64,000 nucleotides of DNA from Flaccisagitta enflata (taxonomy: Eukaryota > Chaetognatha > Sagittoidea > Aphragmophora). The translations under genes were made by a program, and so were the position numbers. Numbering within the stretch: the stretch's first letter is position 1; each line of letters starts with the position of its first letter. Location: contig OZ231128.1 in the NCBI GenBank assembly GCA_965153355.1, positions 43,772,001 through 43,836,000 of the forward strand, given 5' to 3'. Positions 10,987 to 21,445 of the stretch are shown here, piece by piece. The notes beneath the pieces are model-generated. The model was given only the letters and a program-made list of their open reading frames with translations. It did no database searches and was not told the origin of the DNA.

Positions 10987-11560
10987 AGGCAGCGGCCCCA
11001 ACGGGCTGATGTCCTGTAGGACACGGGTAAACCGTTATGTCCGTCTGACAATACGTCCCCCCCCCGAAGCTTCTCAAGCCTCAAATTCCTATTGAATAAC
11101 AATTGAATAACAATTGAATAACAATTAACAAAATGCAAACTTCCCATTGAATAACATGGAGAATTAACAAGGCCGGCTACATGGCAATCCAGTCGCGGAT
11201 AGTTGGGCAGGAGTGGTAATGCAAAAACCACTCGCAAATAAAAAATGTGACCTACCAACCAACCGACATGCCAACTGACCTACCAACTGACCAACACGGC
11301 AAGTTCTAGAGTCGCGTGTCCGCGACTAAAAAAAAAGGTGTGTGTTTTCCAATGAATAACATGGACAATAAATGAAAAATAAGAAAAATGAAAAATTCCC
11401 ATTGAATATTATCGAAGATTGTCCCAAAGGCCTCATATATGCCCTTTCAGAGCATATGGAAATTCACCCCTGTGACATAGGCCCTTTGGGGCCGCTGCCC
11501 TGCTATCACTCTACTTTTTCAGCTAAGAACTCCAAGCAGGGCATCGGGTACCGCTGACCA
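10987..11560 (+). mobile_element. Family B copy interrupted by family A
   Basis: Left end AGGCAGCGGCCCCAACGGGC at 10987 with TGATGTCCTGTAGGACACGG; right end ATTCACCCCTGTGACATAGG, CCCTTTGGGGCCGCTGCCCT and GCATCGGGTACCGCTGACC near 11540-11560. A complete family A copy (11166-11336) lies inside. AATTGAATAAC is repeated three times at 11091-11125. Confidence 0.65.
11166..11336 (-). repeat. Family A, complete copy nested in family B
   Basis: In this orientation it starts AACAAGGCCGGCTACATGGC, passes TTGGGCAGGAG and an ACCAACCGACATGCCAACTG core, and ends AGAGTCGCGTGTCCGCGACT followed by A9. Confidence 0.85.
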
Positions 11561-11713
11561 CGTGCGATCCTTGGGTGACTTGTTCTTTTCTTTCTTCTTC
11601 TTCTTGTCAATGAAGAAGTGGGGTTTCGTCAGAATTTTGTCCCCTTTGGGGAGCACGTGTTTAATATAGACTCGACATCTCAGAAAACCCAGTGTCTTGT
11701 CTTGCTTCTTTTT

Positions 11714-11810
<97 letters not shown>
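11714..11810. repeat. (GT)n microsatellite
   Basis: Pure GT of about 96 bp. Confidence 0.98.
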
Positions 11811-11811
<1 letters not shown>

Positions 11812-12013
11812 TCCATCATTAACCCTCTTACTGTGTATGGGAGGCGAGCGCTTCCTTTTAGAAGGCTCGTGTGCGGAATTGTTTCCCTTTCATCTCTCTG
11901 CCAATTCCCTCCCAATCCCACATTCACATTCACATGATCACATAGTTGCCAAACGTACGGAAGTACAGGGAGGTGAGGAGGCGACCAACCGGTTGTGGTC
12001 GCGAGAAAAATGA

Positions 12014-12015
<2 letters not shown>

Positions 12016-12099
<84 letters not shown>
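12016..12099. repeat. (TC)n microsatellite
   Basis: Pure TC of about 84 bp, followed by (CCAT)n at 12114-12133. Confidence 0.98.
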
Positions 12100-12100
<1 letters not shown>

Positions 12101-12194
12101 AAAGTATAATAGCCATCCATCCATCCATCCATCTCTCGTCTTCAACATGCCTTAACCTGACTTCATATGTATACACATGTTCTGTTGTAATTTA

Positions 12195-12258
12195 GTCCCT
12201 TTGGGACCGCTGCTTGTTTTCTTAAAACAATAGGAACTGCTGACCGTAAATTGCCAAA

Positions 12259-12357
<99 letters not shown>

Positions 12358-12358
12358 C
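12195..12358. repeat. Family B right-end fragment and (AAC)n
   Basis: CCCTTTGGGACCGCTGCTTG and GGAACTGCTGACC (12195-12245) are a degenerate family B right end. An (AAC)n of about 100 bp follows from 12259. Confidence 0.75.
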
Positions 12359-12569
12359 CATAACAACAACAACCATAACAACAACTCCAACCTAAAATGA
12401 GAACCTTTAATCCTGTTTGGTTTAGATTGTAACTAATGGGTGGTGGAAAAAGCCGGCCTAACCATATCATTTCACCCAAATCAAGATCATCAAAAATTCA
12501 GAACTCAATCATACTTGACCAATACTTTCAATTTTATCGTAATCGCCACCTTTTTTTCTTCTTTTTCAG

Positions 12570-12830
12570 TTGTTGTTGTTATTGTTGTTCTTCCTCATTT
12601 TCTTCTTTTTCTTTCTTTTTCCTCTACTTCTTCTTCTTCATTGTCTTCTGCTTCTTCTTCTTCCTCTTATCTTCTTCTTCTTCTTCTTCTTCTTCTTCTT
12701 CTTCTTCTTCTTGTTCTTATTTTTTCTTCTTCTTCTTCTTCTTCTTCTTTTTCTTTTTTTCTCTTCTCCTTCTTTTTGGTGCAGCCCCAAAGGGCAGGAC
12801 ACAAGGGTGAATTTCCATACATTCGTCCAT
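12570..12830. repeat. (TTC)n tract with family B left-end fragment
   Basis: T/C-rich with a pure (TTC)n core around 12672-12715. It abuts GTGCAGCCCCAAAGGGCAGG and ACACAAGGGTGAATTTCC (12779-12818), a diverged family B left end, just as the tract at 10680-10986 abuts one. Confidence 0.8.
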
Positions 12831-13078
12831 CCATATCGTACATACATCCCCCCTCATAACTTAGTGTGCCAAAGCCGAGGTCTTAGTTGTTATTGACTAA
12901 TATGAATACTTGTGATGGGTCCGGATTAAACACCATTGAGAGCTCCAAAGGCTTATCTTTCAGTGCACCGTCTTTATTATGAACCACTCTAACTTGAAAA
13001 CTGTAGGGAGAAAAGTCTTCAAATTTCAATAGGTTGGTAATATGTTCATATAAAATCGAATCAAAGAACTTAAAATTT

Positions 13079-13259
13079 TACAGATGAACCCCGCTCTAAC
13101 GGACCCACCACCAACGGAATTCCGCCTATTACAGACGCAAATTCATGATCCCTTCATTCAAATTCATTTTATTTCCTTTGTTAGCAGTAACAAAAGTCCC
13201 CCTATAACAGACAGATAATATTAGTCCCCTGAAATCCCTTAGAGCGGGGTTCCACTGTA
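13079..13259. mobile_element. Tigger-like MITE, second subfamily
   Basis: TA-CAGATGAACCCCGCTCTAAC at the left and TTAGAGCGGGGTTCCACTG-TA at the right form imperfect terminal inverted repeats of about 20 bp with TA on both sides, as in pogo/Tigger elements. The element is about 180 bp and non-coding. Confidence 0.8.
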
Positions 13260-13885
13260 TCTTGAATGAAGCCAAAAACAAATTTGTCATTTAATGCATC
13301 TAGTTTCTATGTTACGAAAAAGTGAAAAAATAAAAATTCCTTGGTGAGTTTTCAAATTCTTGTAAACCTTAATCCTTTAAGTCACTGTAAGTCTTCATCC
13401 CAATGCCATTATAAACGGATAAAGATAAAGCTAAAGCAAGATCTCATTTATCTTTCGCAGAGCTTCAAAATGGTCCCAGATTTTGTTCATTGCTTGGGTA
13501 TACAACTCGACTCAATAAAAAAGCCGCACTTTTAAATGGCAAATTATCATACTGAATTTCAAAAAAAACTAATTAAAATCTTAGACCATTAGAAAGCTCT
13601 TGAAAAGATCTTTCATTTGGCCAAAATTTGGCAATTCTAGCTTTATTCGTTTAGAAATGGCATAAAAATAAGTAGAAACATTACCATAATCAGTTTGCAA
13701 TCATATTGAAAAATGAGCATTTTTACAAATTAGAAGATAACTTTGACAAGCTCCTAAACCGTTTGAGATACAGATCTGGTATTGGTCTAGAATGAAAGAA
13801 AATTCAAAAATCTTTCAAACCATTTCAACATAAAAATGTTTAACTTTTTTTTTTTTGAGTCAAGTAGTATTGTTTTGTTTTGCTC

Positions 13886-14100
13886 TTTTTAGTCGCGTTT
13901 ACGCGACTCTACACCCCGCTTTGTCCGTCCGTTGGTTGGTTGGTTGGTCAGTTCGTTGGTCCCCATTTTACTTCTTTTATCAATTTCATTTCAAGTCATC
14001 TTAAGTCTTTTTAAGGTAAACTGAGTCATTTTAAGTCATTTTAAGTCATTCTAAGTCAATCTGTAAGTCTCGCATACGACTTATGGGTGTTGGCCTTGTT
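13886..14100 (+). repeat. Family A, complete copy with AAGTCATTTT core
   Basis: TTTTTAGTCGCGTTTACGCG, ACTCTACACCCCGCTTTGTC, (TTGG)n, then AAGTCATTTT-type units, and the alternative 3' end CTCGCATACGACTTATGGGT plus GTTGGCCTTGTT. Confidence 0.9.
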
Positions 14101-14175
14101 TTTTTTTTTTTTGCCATAGTTTTATTACATACAACAAAAAAGAGAAAGAAAAAAAGACAAGAAGCAAAATAAAGC

Positions 14176-14278
14176 GTCAGCGGTACCCAATGCCCCTCTG
14201 TAAATGAAAAGTGAAACAACATCCCTCACTACCCTGATAATAAAAGATGGTGAGAGGGGCAGCACCCTGAAGGGACAT
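14176..14278 (-). repeat. Family B end fragment
   Basis: GCGTCAGCGGTACCCAATGC to GAGAGGGGCAGCACCCTGAA is the reverse complement of the family B right end. Confidence 0.6.
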
Positions 14279-14493
14279 TTAACCATGATTGGGCTCACGG
14301 AGAATCATGTGGAATCTATTTGCCCCAGAGTTTCAAGCAAAATCATCTTGTGACATTTTAAGGCAATATATTTCAGATTATATACACAATGACTTGAGTA
14401 CCAATAAAGGCGGCTCTCGCCAACTGGAAAAAAGTCGCAAATGGTGCAAATGTCGTAAAATTCATGAATGATTGATGTTTTTGTTTAAAACTA

Positions 14494-15869
14494 CAGTTTA
14501 ACTTCACTAGAGCGCACCCGCTAATAAAGCATCCCTTGCTTCTACGCATATTTTCAAAAGACCCAACTTTTGTCCGTTAATTTTTTTGTAAAGAAGTCCC
14601 GGATATAAGGCACCCGCCTCTTAGGCAAATTTCACATGAAAAATGGGATTTTTGATAGATATTTAGCTCGCTTTGAAGGCACCTGACAAAAGAATTGAGG
14701 TGGATGAAGAAAGGTTGGAAAAGAAGGTAAAAGTTAAAAAGAAATACTGATGAGGGTGATTTCGATGATGAAGAGGAATACCAATGAGGCCTGATTTTAG
14801 AGCGAGCCCGCGAGCCCGATGCTCTCTATTTAGCTCATGGGCCTTCATGTTTTGCGAGCTCTGAGCCCGGCTTGCTCTCTCTCATTTGGATGGATTAGGA
14901 GCGCTCAAGCAGATTGAGCAAAATATTTGAAAATTCATCAAGCTTTGAGTTGTTTTTCGATGTTTTCACAACCTGAATCATCGGAGTATTGTTTATTTCA
15001 TCATTGCATCATATTACCAGCAGCTGTCATTAAGAATTTAGGCTGATATTATGGTAAAATTTGGCATAACATTTCTACCGGGCTCATGGTTTTCCTGTAG
15101 GGAGCGAGCCCGACTGGCTCAGTCCAAAAAATCCCTAGACCAATGACGATGATGAGTGATACCGATGATGATGAAGCGGAAAACCGATGATTATGATGAA
15201 GAGGAAAACCAATGATTATGATGAGGAGGAATTGAGCGAAACAGGAAACTAGGTGAAATGAATGGGATAGGAAGGAGAAGATGAAGAAGAAGAAGAGTGA
15301 AAACTCGATTTGCCGATGAATGCATGCCTATGAAAAATCGATGATGCCATGTTGATGTGTGAATGACATTTTTAACCACTGTATAATCATGCCTTGAAAG
15401 TTAAAGGTCCAAGAATAGTGCCTACCATACTAGTTTTAAAATCGATGAAAGTGACATACTCTTATATTCTTGTCACACTGTCATATTCAGCAAAGTATTT
15501 CTTGGAAAGAAACATAATCCCAATCATGTTTTTGCGTTAGATAAGTCCGTTGTGTAAGATATGTCCGTATTTTTTTATGCACTGCCTTCGCTTTTCTAGT
15601 CTTATGCCTGGTATGTCAGGTGGCAAGCTGGTAAATGATAACATTGAGGCTGCTAACAATCATTGCCCATTGCAATGCTTAATTTTGTTTCCACCTTCAA
15701 ACATCCTACTTGATTGTGTATCAAACCAACAGATAGAATAAGTAACATATATTTGAACCTTATGTATTCAGTATTGTGCAAATATATACAGGCTCGGCAA
15801 TAAGGCACCTCGCCTAGAAGGCATGAAATCAACCAGTGCCTTGAGATGCCTTCTAGTGAAGCTTAACTG
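14494..15869. mobile_element. Non-autonomous DNA transposon-like element (1.38 kb)
   Basis: CAGTTTAACTTCACTAG (14494-14510) and CTAGTGAAGCTTAACTG (15853-15869) are 17-bp terminal inverted repeats with 15 matches, both flanked by TA. Subterminal ATAAGGCACC-(C/T)CGCCT segments (near 14600 and 15805) support a single origin. The interior is AT-rich with GATGATGA runs and no coding frame of note. Two adjacent small elements are an alternative reading. Confidence 0.6.
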
Positions 15870-15925
15870 TATTTAGAACATCACTGTCGCTGCATAAGTT
15901 ACATTTTTTCATAAAGGAGACAGAG

Positions 15926-15949
15926 ATAATTGGATAATTGGATAATTGG
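15926..15949 (-). repeat. 3' terminal octamer tail of the retrotransposon
   Basis: Three exact tandem ATAATTGG units on the plus strand (CCAATTAT on the element strand), 145 bp past the ORF2 stop. There is no poly(A). Short 3' tandem repeats are typical of CR1/L2-type elements. Confidence 0.75.
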
Positions 15950-16093
15950 TGTATTGTCCTTACAAATGATGGCATTTGGTACAATTGGTAAGTGTACATG
16001 GACATGACATTGGTTCGTCACAATAAATAGCTATTCTAAAGCCTAATATCTAAGATTACAATAAGAGAAAAAGAACGTTAGTTCAGTACAGGA

Positions 16094-19000
16094 TCATGAG
16101 CCCCCCCGCATAATGTTCTTCCCATTTCCCAAATCCCACATAAGCAGCACCCTTTCAACAACTTTCAGGGATTTAGCACGCTCATCAGAATATATATCAT
16201 CAAAATCCAATTTCTCACATGATGTAGACAGATTAGTTTTGCTCCATAGTTTACAATAGTTTATTCTGTGGTCCTCATCATCGGTCACACCACACTCTTT
16301 ACACAATTTCGTGGCATATCCCATGCTATAATTTGCCGCACACTGAAGCATGCCATACCTCCCCATAATGTACGCCCTAGTAATCAACTTATTATTTTCC
16401 TTCATAAAGGCCTGAGGCTTACGCGAGTAATTAGGACATTCTAACAATGGAGGAATAGATTTAGTCTTTGTTTTGATGGAACTCTCTCCCCTTTTTTTGC
16501 TCATGCAGTCTTCTAAGATCTTCTCTTTGTTTTTATTCTCCGCTGCTTTTTCGACTTCTCTTTTCCATGTGTTGTATGTCTTTGTTTTTATTTCGTCCCA
16601 ATTTTCTTCTAAACCCCAGGATTCAATTATGCTTTTTATTTGTTTTGCCCATTCCCAATCACGCTCGCGCAGTTCAAACAAAGTAGACTGTGCCCACTTA
16701 TCGCTTTCTTTTTGGAGTACTTTGTGAAGGTATAGAAGCTGTTTAACTTTTATTCTTATGGAAGGGTACATTGCCCCACAACAAAACATGACTGCCGGCG
16801 TTGGCGTGGTTTTTGGCAAGCCAATCATGGATTTCCATGCCCATAATTCAGCTCTATCAACTTTTAGCATTGTTGTCGAGTTTAGGGGCCATGTTTCCGC
16901 ATCATACAGCAATGTAGGAATAGTACAGGCTTCGTGCAGCTTAATCATATAACCCATTTCGATTCTTTTCATGATTTCGTTATTTCCACTTGAGTTAATT
17001 GCTCGCACAGAAGTCTTTGCCTTTTTAATTCTAAATTCTAAGTTTTCATCATTCTTTCCATTTCTGTTTATTTGCACCCCTAAGTATTTGTAAGTCTCAC
17101 AGCTTTTGATCGTTTTCTCGCCCAGTTTCCACTCTTTTGCAGTAAATTTGCCACTTCCTAACTCCATCACATTACACTTTGATTCCCCCCACTCAATTTG
17201 ATGCTTTTTTCCAAACTCACAAACAGCAGCGAGGGATCGTTGTTGTTGTTCAACTCCCTCTGCAAAGGTCATAGCATCATCCATAAACAGTAGAGAGGCA
17301 ATTCGATGATTCCTTATAAGAATACCCAAAGATTCATCATCTTGCATGTCCTCTGCAAGTGTGTCCATAGTTTTTGCAAACATGGGCACCATCAATTTTC
17401 CTCCCTGTTTTCCCCCTGTTTCTCGCATAATTTCTCTGGAAAGACCTGCTTTTGTCTTCACTCGCGCTGTCAGTCCTTTGTTAAGAGCTTTAGTGAGTCG
17501 CCATATTTTACCTGTAAATCCATTTTTATGGATCACATATAACATGTCGTCCATACTTGCCTTATCAAAGGCTTTTTGAACGTCGAAAAATGAGATCAAT
17601 AGGTTCCTGCCCTCGTTTTTTGCAATTTCCATTATATTCCTAAGAGTAAAAACATGGTCTGTTGGGGAGGCTCCTTTTCTTCCTCCTGCTTGTGCTTGAG
17701 TAAATCTGATGGTCTTTATTAGTCTCTCATTGATTATTTCCTCAACTATGGTGCCAATTGAACTTGAAACAGTGATTCCCCTATGGTTTTCCAGCTTCTC
17801 TCGATCCCCTTTTCCTTTCCAAACATTGGTTATAAAACCTTGATTCCATTTCATAGGCGGGATTTCTTCTAGCCAGAATGCTCTGACCACAGGCATAATC
17901 AAACGTACCATTTCAATCCCTCCTCCTTTGAGGAGCCAGTTTTTCCAGTCAGTTGTCGCTTTTTTATTTTTCTTCTTATTGATTGCCGCTTCTACCTCCT
18001 TTTCTGTTGGTATTCGATTTATTTCGTTTAGCTCTTCTTCTTCTTCATTTTCATCCTGATCGCTTAGTCTTTTAATATGGTCAATCACTTCAAAGTGATA
18101 TGGATGGCACGGTTCATTTTTATTTTTATACAAATCCTCATAGTAAGAGGCTACATTTTCTTTATTTCTCTCAGGGTCTAGAATTCTTTCTCCATCTGGT
18201 CCTTTTGTGACCATCCAGTTGGGAGTTTCATCCCTATTCAAATTTCTTCTTTCACCCCATAGGCCATTACTACCAGCTTCGCTCATCATTTTTTCAAATT
18301 TGGCTTTCACTTTTTCTTTTTCCTCTTCTTCAACTAATTCTCTCACTTCCCTTTGTTTATCCAAGTAGACTTGCTTTTTTTCGCCTTTTCTTACATAATC
18401 ATTTTCATTTTCAAAGTCCTTCTTACATGCACATTTCTCTTTTTTCAGATCCTTTAAGGCCTCTGATTGGCGAGTAGTTCCTCCTGGTTTAAAGGTGGCC
18501 TTTCCTATTGTTTTCATAGCCGCTTTGTAAATTAGTTTTTCCCATTTTTGATATCTTTCATCCATGCTCAAGGAGGCCGTGTTCATTATGTCCCATGCTT
18601 CTTTTTCAGCTTTCCCTAGTTCTCTCCTAAATTCTTCCCATTTCTCAGGCGACGCTTTTTTATTCCACTCAGTAATCAACTTATTTGTTCCAAAGTCAAC
18701 TCTTTCAATCATCATATCGACCATGATCGTATTGTGGTCGGATTCATTTACACTCTTGATTCTGTAATCTCCACTTTCATCTATCGTCATTTTTTTAATC
18801 CATAAGCTCGCTTCATAGGTTGCCAGCACAAAATCAATCGCTGACGCTTCAGCTTCATTTTTTCGGTTTTGTCGTGTAATGACCCCTGTACACAAACTTT
18901 TTTCATTCATAATTTCTAGTTCGCATTCATTCACCATTTCTTGCAGCAACTTTCCGTTCCTTGAAACAGCCTCACCCATGAGCCCGATTTTTGAGTTTGC

Positions 19001-19546
19001 ATCCATACACAATATCACTTCACTTGTTGCTTTTTTCTCAAGAATTTCTTCAGTTAGATTATGGAATTCATCGTTTATATCATCCCATCCAGCACTCTCT
19101 TGCTTGCCATAATAGACGCCAACTGCAATTGGTGGCTGTCCTGGTCTATGGATACTGACCCACACAATCTCGAGGTCTCTGTGTGTGTGATGAGGTGAAA
19201 CAACAGACTTCATATTATTCGCAACACATATACCGACTCCACCACCAGGCTTGTCTTCCCTGGCTTTGCCAAAAAAAGTGTATCCATCGATCTTTATCCC
19301 TTTATTATCAGGCAGGTGTGTTTCGGTAAAGAGTGCAATCGTTGGTTTAATGTCGGCTAGTAAATCTTTTGTTCCTGGCATCTTACTTTTTAAACCACGC
19401 ACGTTTGCATACAAAATGCTTATCTTCTTTGGTTTTTCAAATCGCACCTTAGCATCTGCAATTGTTGGTTCAAATCGTACATATCGTTTGGCAAGATCTT
19501 TTCGTTTTGATAGATCAATTTTTGTGTGGGATTCGGGAGCGTAATC
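16094..19546 (-). CDS. Retrotransposon ORF2: endonuclease-reverse transcriptase
   Basis: Target-primed retrotransposition enzyme. The frame is open from the codon after the ORF1 TAG (19546), 1,150 codons plus stop; residues below count from a GTG at 19447. The APE-like endonuclease spans about 10-245: YANVRG (Asn15), TETH (Glu42), MDAN (Asp149/Asn151), AIDF (Asp205), ESDH (Asp237/His238). The reverse transcriptase spans about 530-795: NHRGIT, FDVQKAFD (621-628), GGKQGG (678-683), FMDD (721-724), YKYLG (786-790). A CX2CX7HX4C knuckle lies at 1049-1065. No RNase H domain is seen. There is no ATG in frame before residue 23, which lies after Asn15, so an AUG start would lose the first catalytic motif. 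Expression by readthrough of the ORF1 stop or from a non-AUG codon is therefore inferred. All catalytic motifs look intact. Confidence 0.93.
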   Translation of the reverse strand, partial: DYAPESHTKIDLSKRKDLAKRYVRFEPTIADAKVRFEKPKKISILYANVRGLKSKMPGTKDLLADIKPTIALFTETHLPDNKGIKIDGYTFFGKAREDKPGGGVGICVANNMKSVVSPHHTHRDLEIVWVSIHRPGQPPIAVGVYYGKQESAGWDDINDEFHNLTEEILEKKATSEVILCMDANSKIGLMGEAVSRNGKLLQEMVNECELEIMNEKSLCTGVITRQNRKNEAEASAIDFVLATYEASLWIKKMTIDESGDYRIKSVNESDHNTIMVDMMIERVDFGTNKLITEWNKKASPEKWEEFRRELGKAEKEAWDIMNTASLSMDERYQKWEKLIYKAAMKTIGKATFKPGGTTRQSEALKDLKKEKCACKKDFENENDYVRKGEKKQVYLDKQREVRELVEEEEKEKVKAKFEKMMSEAGSNGLWGERRNLNRDETPNWMVTKGPDGERILDPERNKENVASYYEDLYKNKNEPCHPYHFEVIDHIKRLSDQDENEEEEELNEINRIPTEKEVEAAINKKKNKKATTDWKNWLLKGGGIEMVRLIMPVVRAFWLEEIPPMKWNQGFITNVWKGKGDREKLENHRGITVSSSIGTIVEEIINERLIKTIRFTQAQAGGRKGASPTDHVFTLRNIMEIAKNEGRNLLISFFDVQKAFDKASMDDMLYVIHKNGFTGKIWRLTKALNKGLTARVKTKAGLSREIMRETGGKQGGKLMVPMFAKTMDTLAEDMQDDESLGILIRNHRIASLLFMDDAMTFAEGVEQQQRSLAAVCEFGKKHQIEWGESKCNVMELGSGKFTAKEWKLGEKTIKSCETYKYLGVQINRNGKNDENLEFRIKKAKTSVRAINSSGNNEIMKRIEMGYMIKLHEACTIPTLLYDAETWPLNSTTMLKVDRAELWAWKSMIGLPKTTPTPAVMFCCGAMYPSIRIKVKQLLYLHKVLQKESDKWAQSTLFELRERDWEWAKQIKSIIESWGLEENWDEIKTKTYNTWKREVEKAAENKNKEKILEDCMSKKRGESSIKTKTKSIPPLLECPNYSRKPQAFMKENNKLITRAYIMGRYGMLQCAANYSMGYATKLCKECGVTDDEDHRINYCKLWSKTNLSTSCEKLDFDDIYSDERAKSLKVVERVLLMWDLGNGKNIMRGGS

Positions 19547-19549
19547 CTA
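19547..19549 (-). promoter_or_regulatory. In-frame TAG between ORF1 and ORF2 (possible readthrough site)
   Basis: On the element strand the context is CCA ATG TTA TAG GAT TAC GCT CCC. ORF1 ends here and the ORF2 frame continues with 33 further open codons without Met up to the GTG at 19447. The G after the stop is compatible with leaky UAG contexts. Function is inferred; the TAG could also be a mutation in a formerly single ORF. Confidence 0.5.
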
Positions 19550-21445
19550 TAACATTGGATGGCTTGGTTGTAGAGCAGAAAGCGCCATGCTGAAGAATCT
19601 CCTGAGTTCATTTTGGAAAGCAAATGGCATATGAGTATCAGATGGAATAAAAGGCGACATTGTGGCTCGATGGCCAGGATAATGGCTCGGAGGCATGGAA
19701 GAGAATTGACGCTGATGTCCCTTTTGCTCGCGAGGGTGAAGACTCTTTTTGACTTCATTTGCAAAGAGCTTAATCCCACTTCTGGTGTAATGGATACCAT
19801 TGAGAGAGTTCTGTTTTGGCTTGAGCCCATGAGGAGTCACCTCGAGGATAGGTAGGGCTGTGATAAAGGGCACATTTCGAAGTTGCGCCAGCTTTTCAAG
19901 TTCGGCATTGTAGAAGATAAACCTTTCACATGATGGTGCAACACTGCCAACGTGAATAACAGCATTGGGGTAGATCTTTTGCACATCTTTGCACACCTGA
20001 TCATAATGAGACACGGTTCCGTCAATTGTAGCATTTGGGCGTTTGATGTTGTTTATTCCCACAAGTAGCACAATGTCAGAAACGTTATTAAGTTTGGGAA
20101 GTTTTTCAACAACTTTTTCGAGAGTGTAGACTTCGTCTACAATAATTACGTGCTTGTCCTTATGGAGAAGATTTGGGTTCAGATGCTGGCCATTTGAGTC
20201 GGCAATAACAAGCACAACAGGCTTTCCATCTGCCACACCTGAGCTAGCTCGCGTTTTACTCGAGGCATGATTGGCAATGCTTTGGAGCCTTTGGTTTACA
20301 TCTTGTTGTCCATTTTGCACATTTTTGCTGCTGTCGCCGCTGCTGTTGTTGCTGCTGCTGCTGTTGCTGCTGGCTGAAGCCTGAGCTGCTGGTTCTCGTC
20401 GCTCATGAGTTATGGATGGCAGTGGATGCTCGGGTGACAATGGATGGTTGATGGGTGGGTGCTGCTCGCTTGGCGGAGGAGGCTGCTCAGGGCTCTCAGG
20501 GCCTGCTGCCTCGGGAGTGGATGATGAACTGGCAATTGAGATTATTTCGGAATTGATTGGAGTGGGAGATTGGCTCAGCTTATCAACGGATTCCGTAAGA
20601 GAGGTAATTTTTTCATCACTTAGGGATCCTTTTTGATGCAGAAAATCGATTTTTTCTTTTATGGCTTTTACTTCTTTTCCATAATTCTCGAGAATCGCGT
20701 TGGTTGAATTGATGAGAGCTTTGACTGAGTCTTGCATCAAAATCATTTGGTGGTCTTTGGCCGCGACAATTTCGACAGACTTTTCTACCATATACTCGAA
20801 CTTTTTGAGCAATTTCATGGCCCATTTTTTGTCAAACACATCATCATTTTCCTTTGGCTCGCACTTTTCGGGATCATCGATACCAGTCATACCATGAATG
20901 GTCAGATTTGTGATGTCTTGACACAGATGGTCGATCTCTGCAGTCGTTACAGCCTCATTGTCTGCGTTCTCAGTCGCTGCGATTGCCTGCTTAACTTTTT
21001 CGAGTGCCGCATGGTAGGCAGAGTCATTGAGCTCATCTTCGATTAGGCTATCTCCTAGCTCATGGCTGGCATTGTCGATACTGTCTTGTGATCGCCTTAT
21101 CGATTGTGAGAATAAAGATTGAGATGATAATGGAATTGGCGTACTGTGTGACGCAGGAAATGCGGCGGTTGGCGTACTGCGAGGCGCAGGAGCAACGGCG
21201 GTTGGCGTAGCATTTTTTGCATTAAGTAATTCCAGTTTTTTCTTATTTGAATCTTCACTGAATTTGAGGGCTATTTCCTTCACTGAATCATCTGTTGCTT
21301 TTCCGTTTTTCACATGCGCAAGGATTTTGTTTCGTAGCATGTCACAGGTGCTATCATCAATCGGAAGACTTAGCTTAGAGCAAATGTGTTGGAGCGAATC
21401 TTTATTTTTGAAAGGCATTGTCATGAGGAAGCTTTTTAGAGCCAT
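19547..21445 (-). CDS. Retrotransposon ORF1: coiled-coil and SGNH-hydrolase-like protein
   Basis: 632 residues starting at an ATG with A at -3 and G at +4. Likely the RNA-packaging partner of ORF2. A Pro/Ser/Thr-rich segment (about 80-120), an acidic and heptad-like helical stretch (about 140-290), a Pro- and Ser/Asn-rich linker (300-400), then an SGNH/GDSL-esterase-like fold (about 407-570). The SGNH blocks are VLVIADSNGQ (Ser417), LLVGINNI (Gly463, Asn465/466) and NGIHYTRSG (His552). The residue three before His, normally the catalytic Asp, is Asn549, so activity may be weak or lost. Esterase-type ORF1 proteins are known in CR1-like non-LTR elements; no CCHC knuckle or RRM is evident. It is in the same frame as ORF2 and ends in TAG. 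Confidence 0.88.
   Translation of the reverse strand: MALKSFLMTMPFKNKDSLQHICSKLSLPIDDSTCDMLRNKILAHVKNGKATDDSVKEIALKFSEDSNKKKLELLNAKNATPTAVAPAPRSTPTAAFPASHSTPIPLSSQSLFSQSIRRSQDSIDNASHELGDSLIEDELNDSAYHAALEKVKQAIAATENADNEAVTTAEIDHLCQDITNLTIHGMTGIDDPEKCEPKENDDVFDKKWAMKLLKKFEYMVEKSVEIVAAKDHQMILMQDSVKALINSTNAILENYGKEVKAIKEKIDFLHQKGSLSDEKITSLTESVDKLSQSPTPINSEIISIASSSSTPEAAGPESPEQPPPPSEQHPPINHPLSPEHPLPSITHERREPAAQASASSNSSSSNNSSGDSSKNVQNGQQDVNQRLQSIANHASSKTRASSGVADGKPVVLVIADSNGQHLNPNLLHKDKHVIIVDEVYTLEKVVEKLPKLNNVSDIVLLVGINNIKRPNATIDGTVSHYDQVCKDVQKIYPNAVIHVGSVAPSCERFIFYNAELEKLAQLRNVPFITALPILEVTPHGLKPKQNSLNGIHYTRSGIKLFANEVKKSLHPREQKGHQRQFSSMPPSHYPGHRATMSPFIPSDTHMPFAFQNELRRFFSMALSALQPSHPML

Noticed and set aside
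16473-19544. Plus-strand frames within the retrotransposon
   Set aside because: Shadows of ORF2/ORF1 on the opposite strand.
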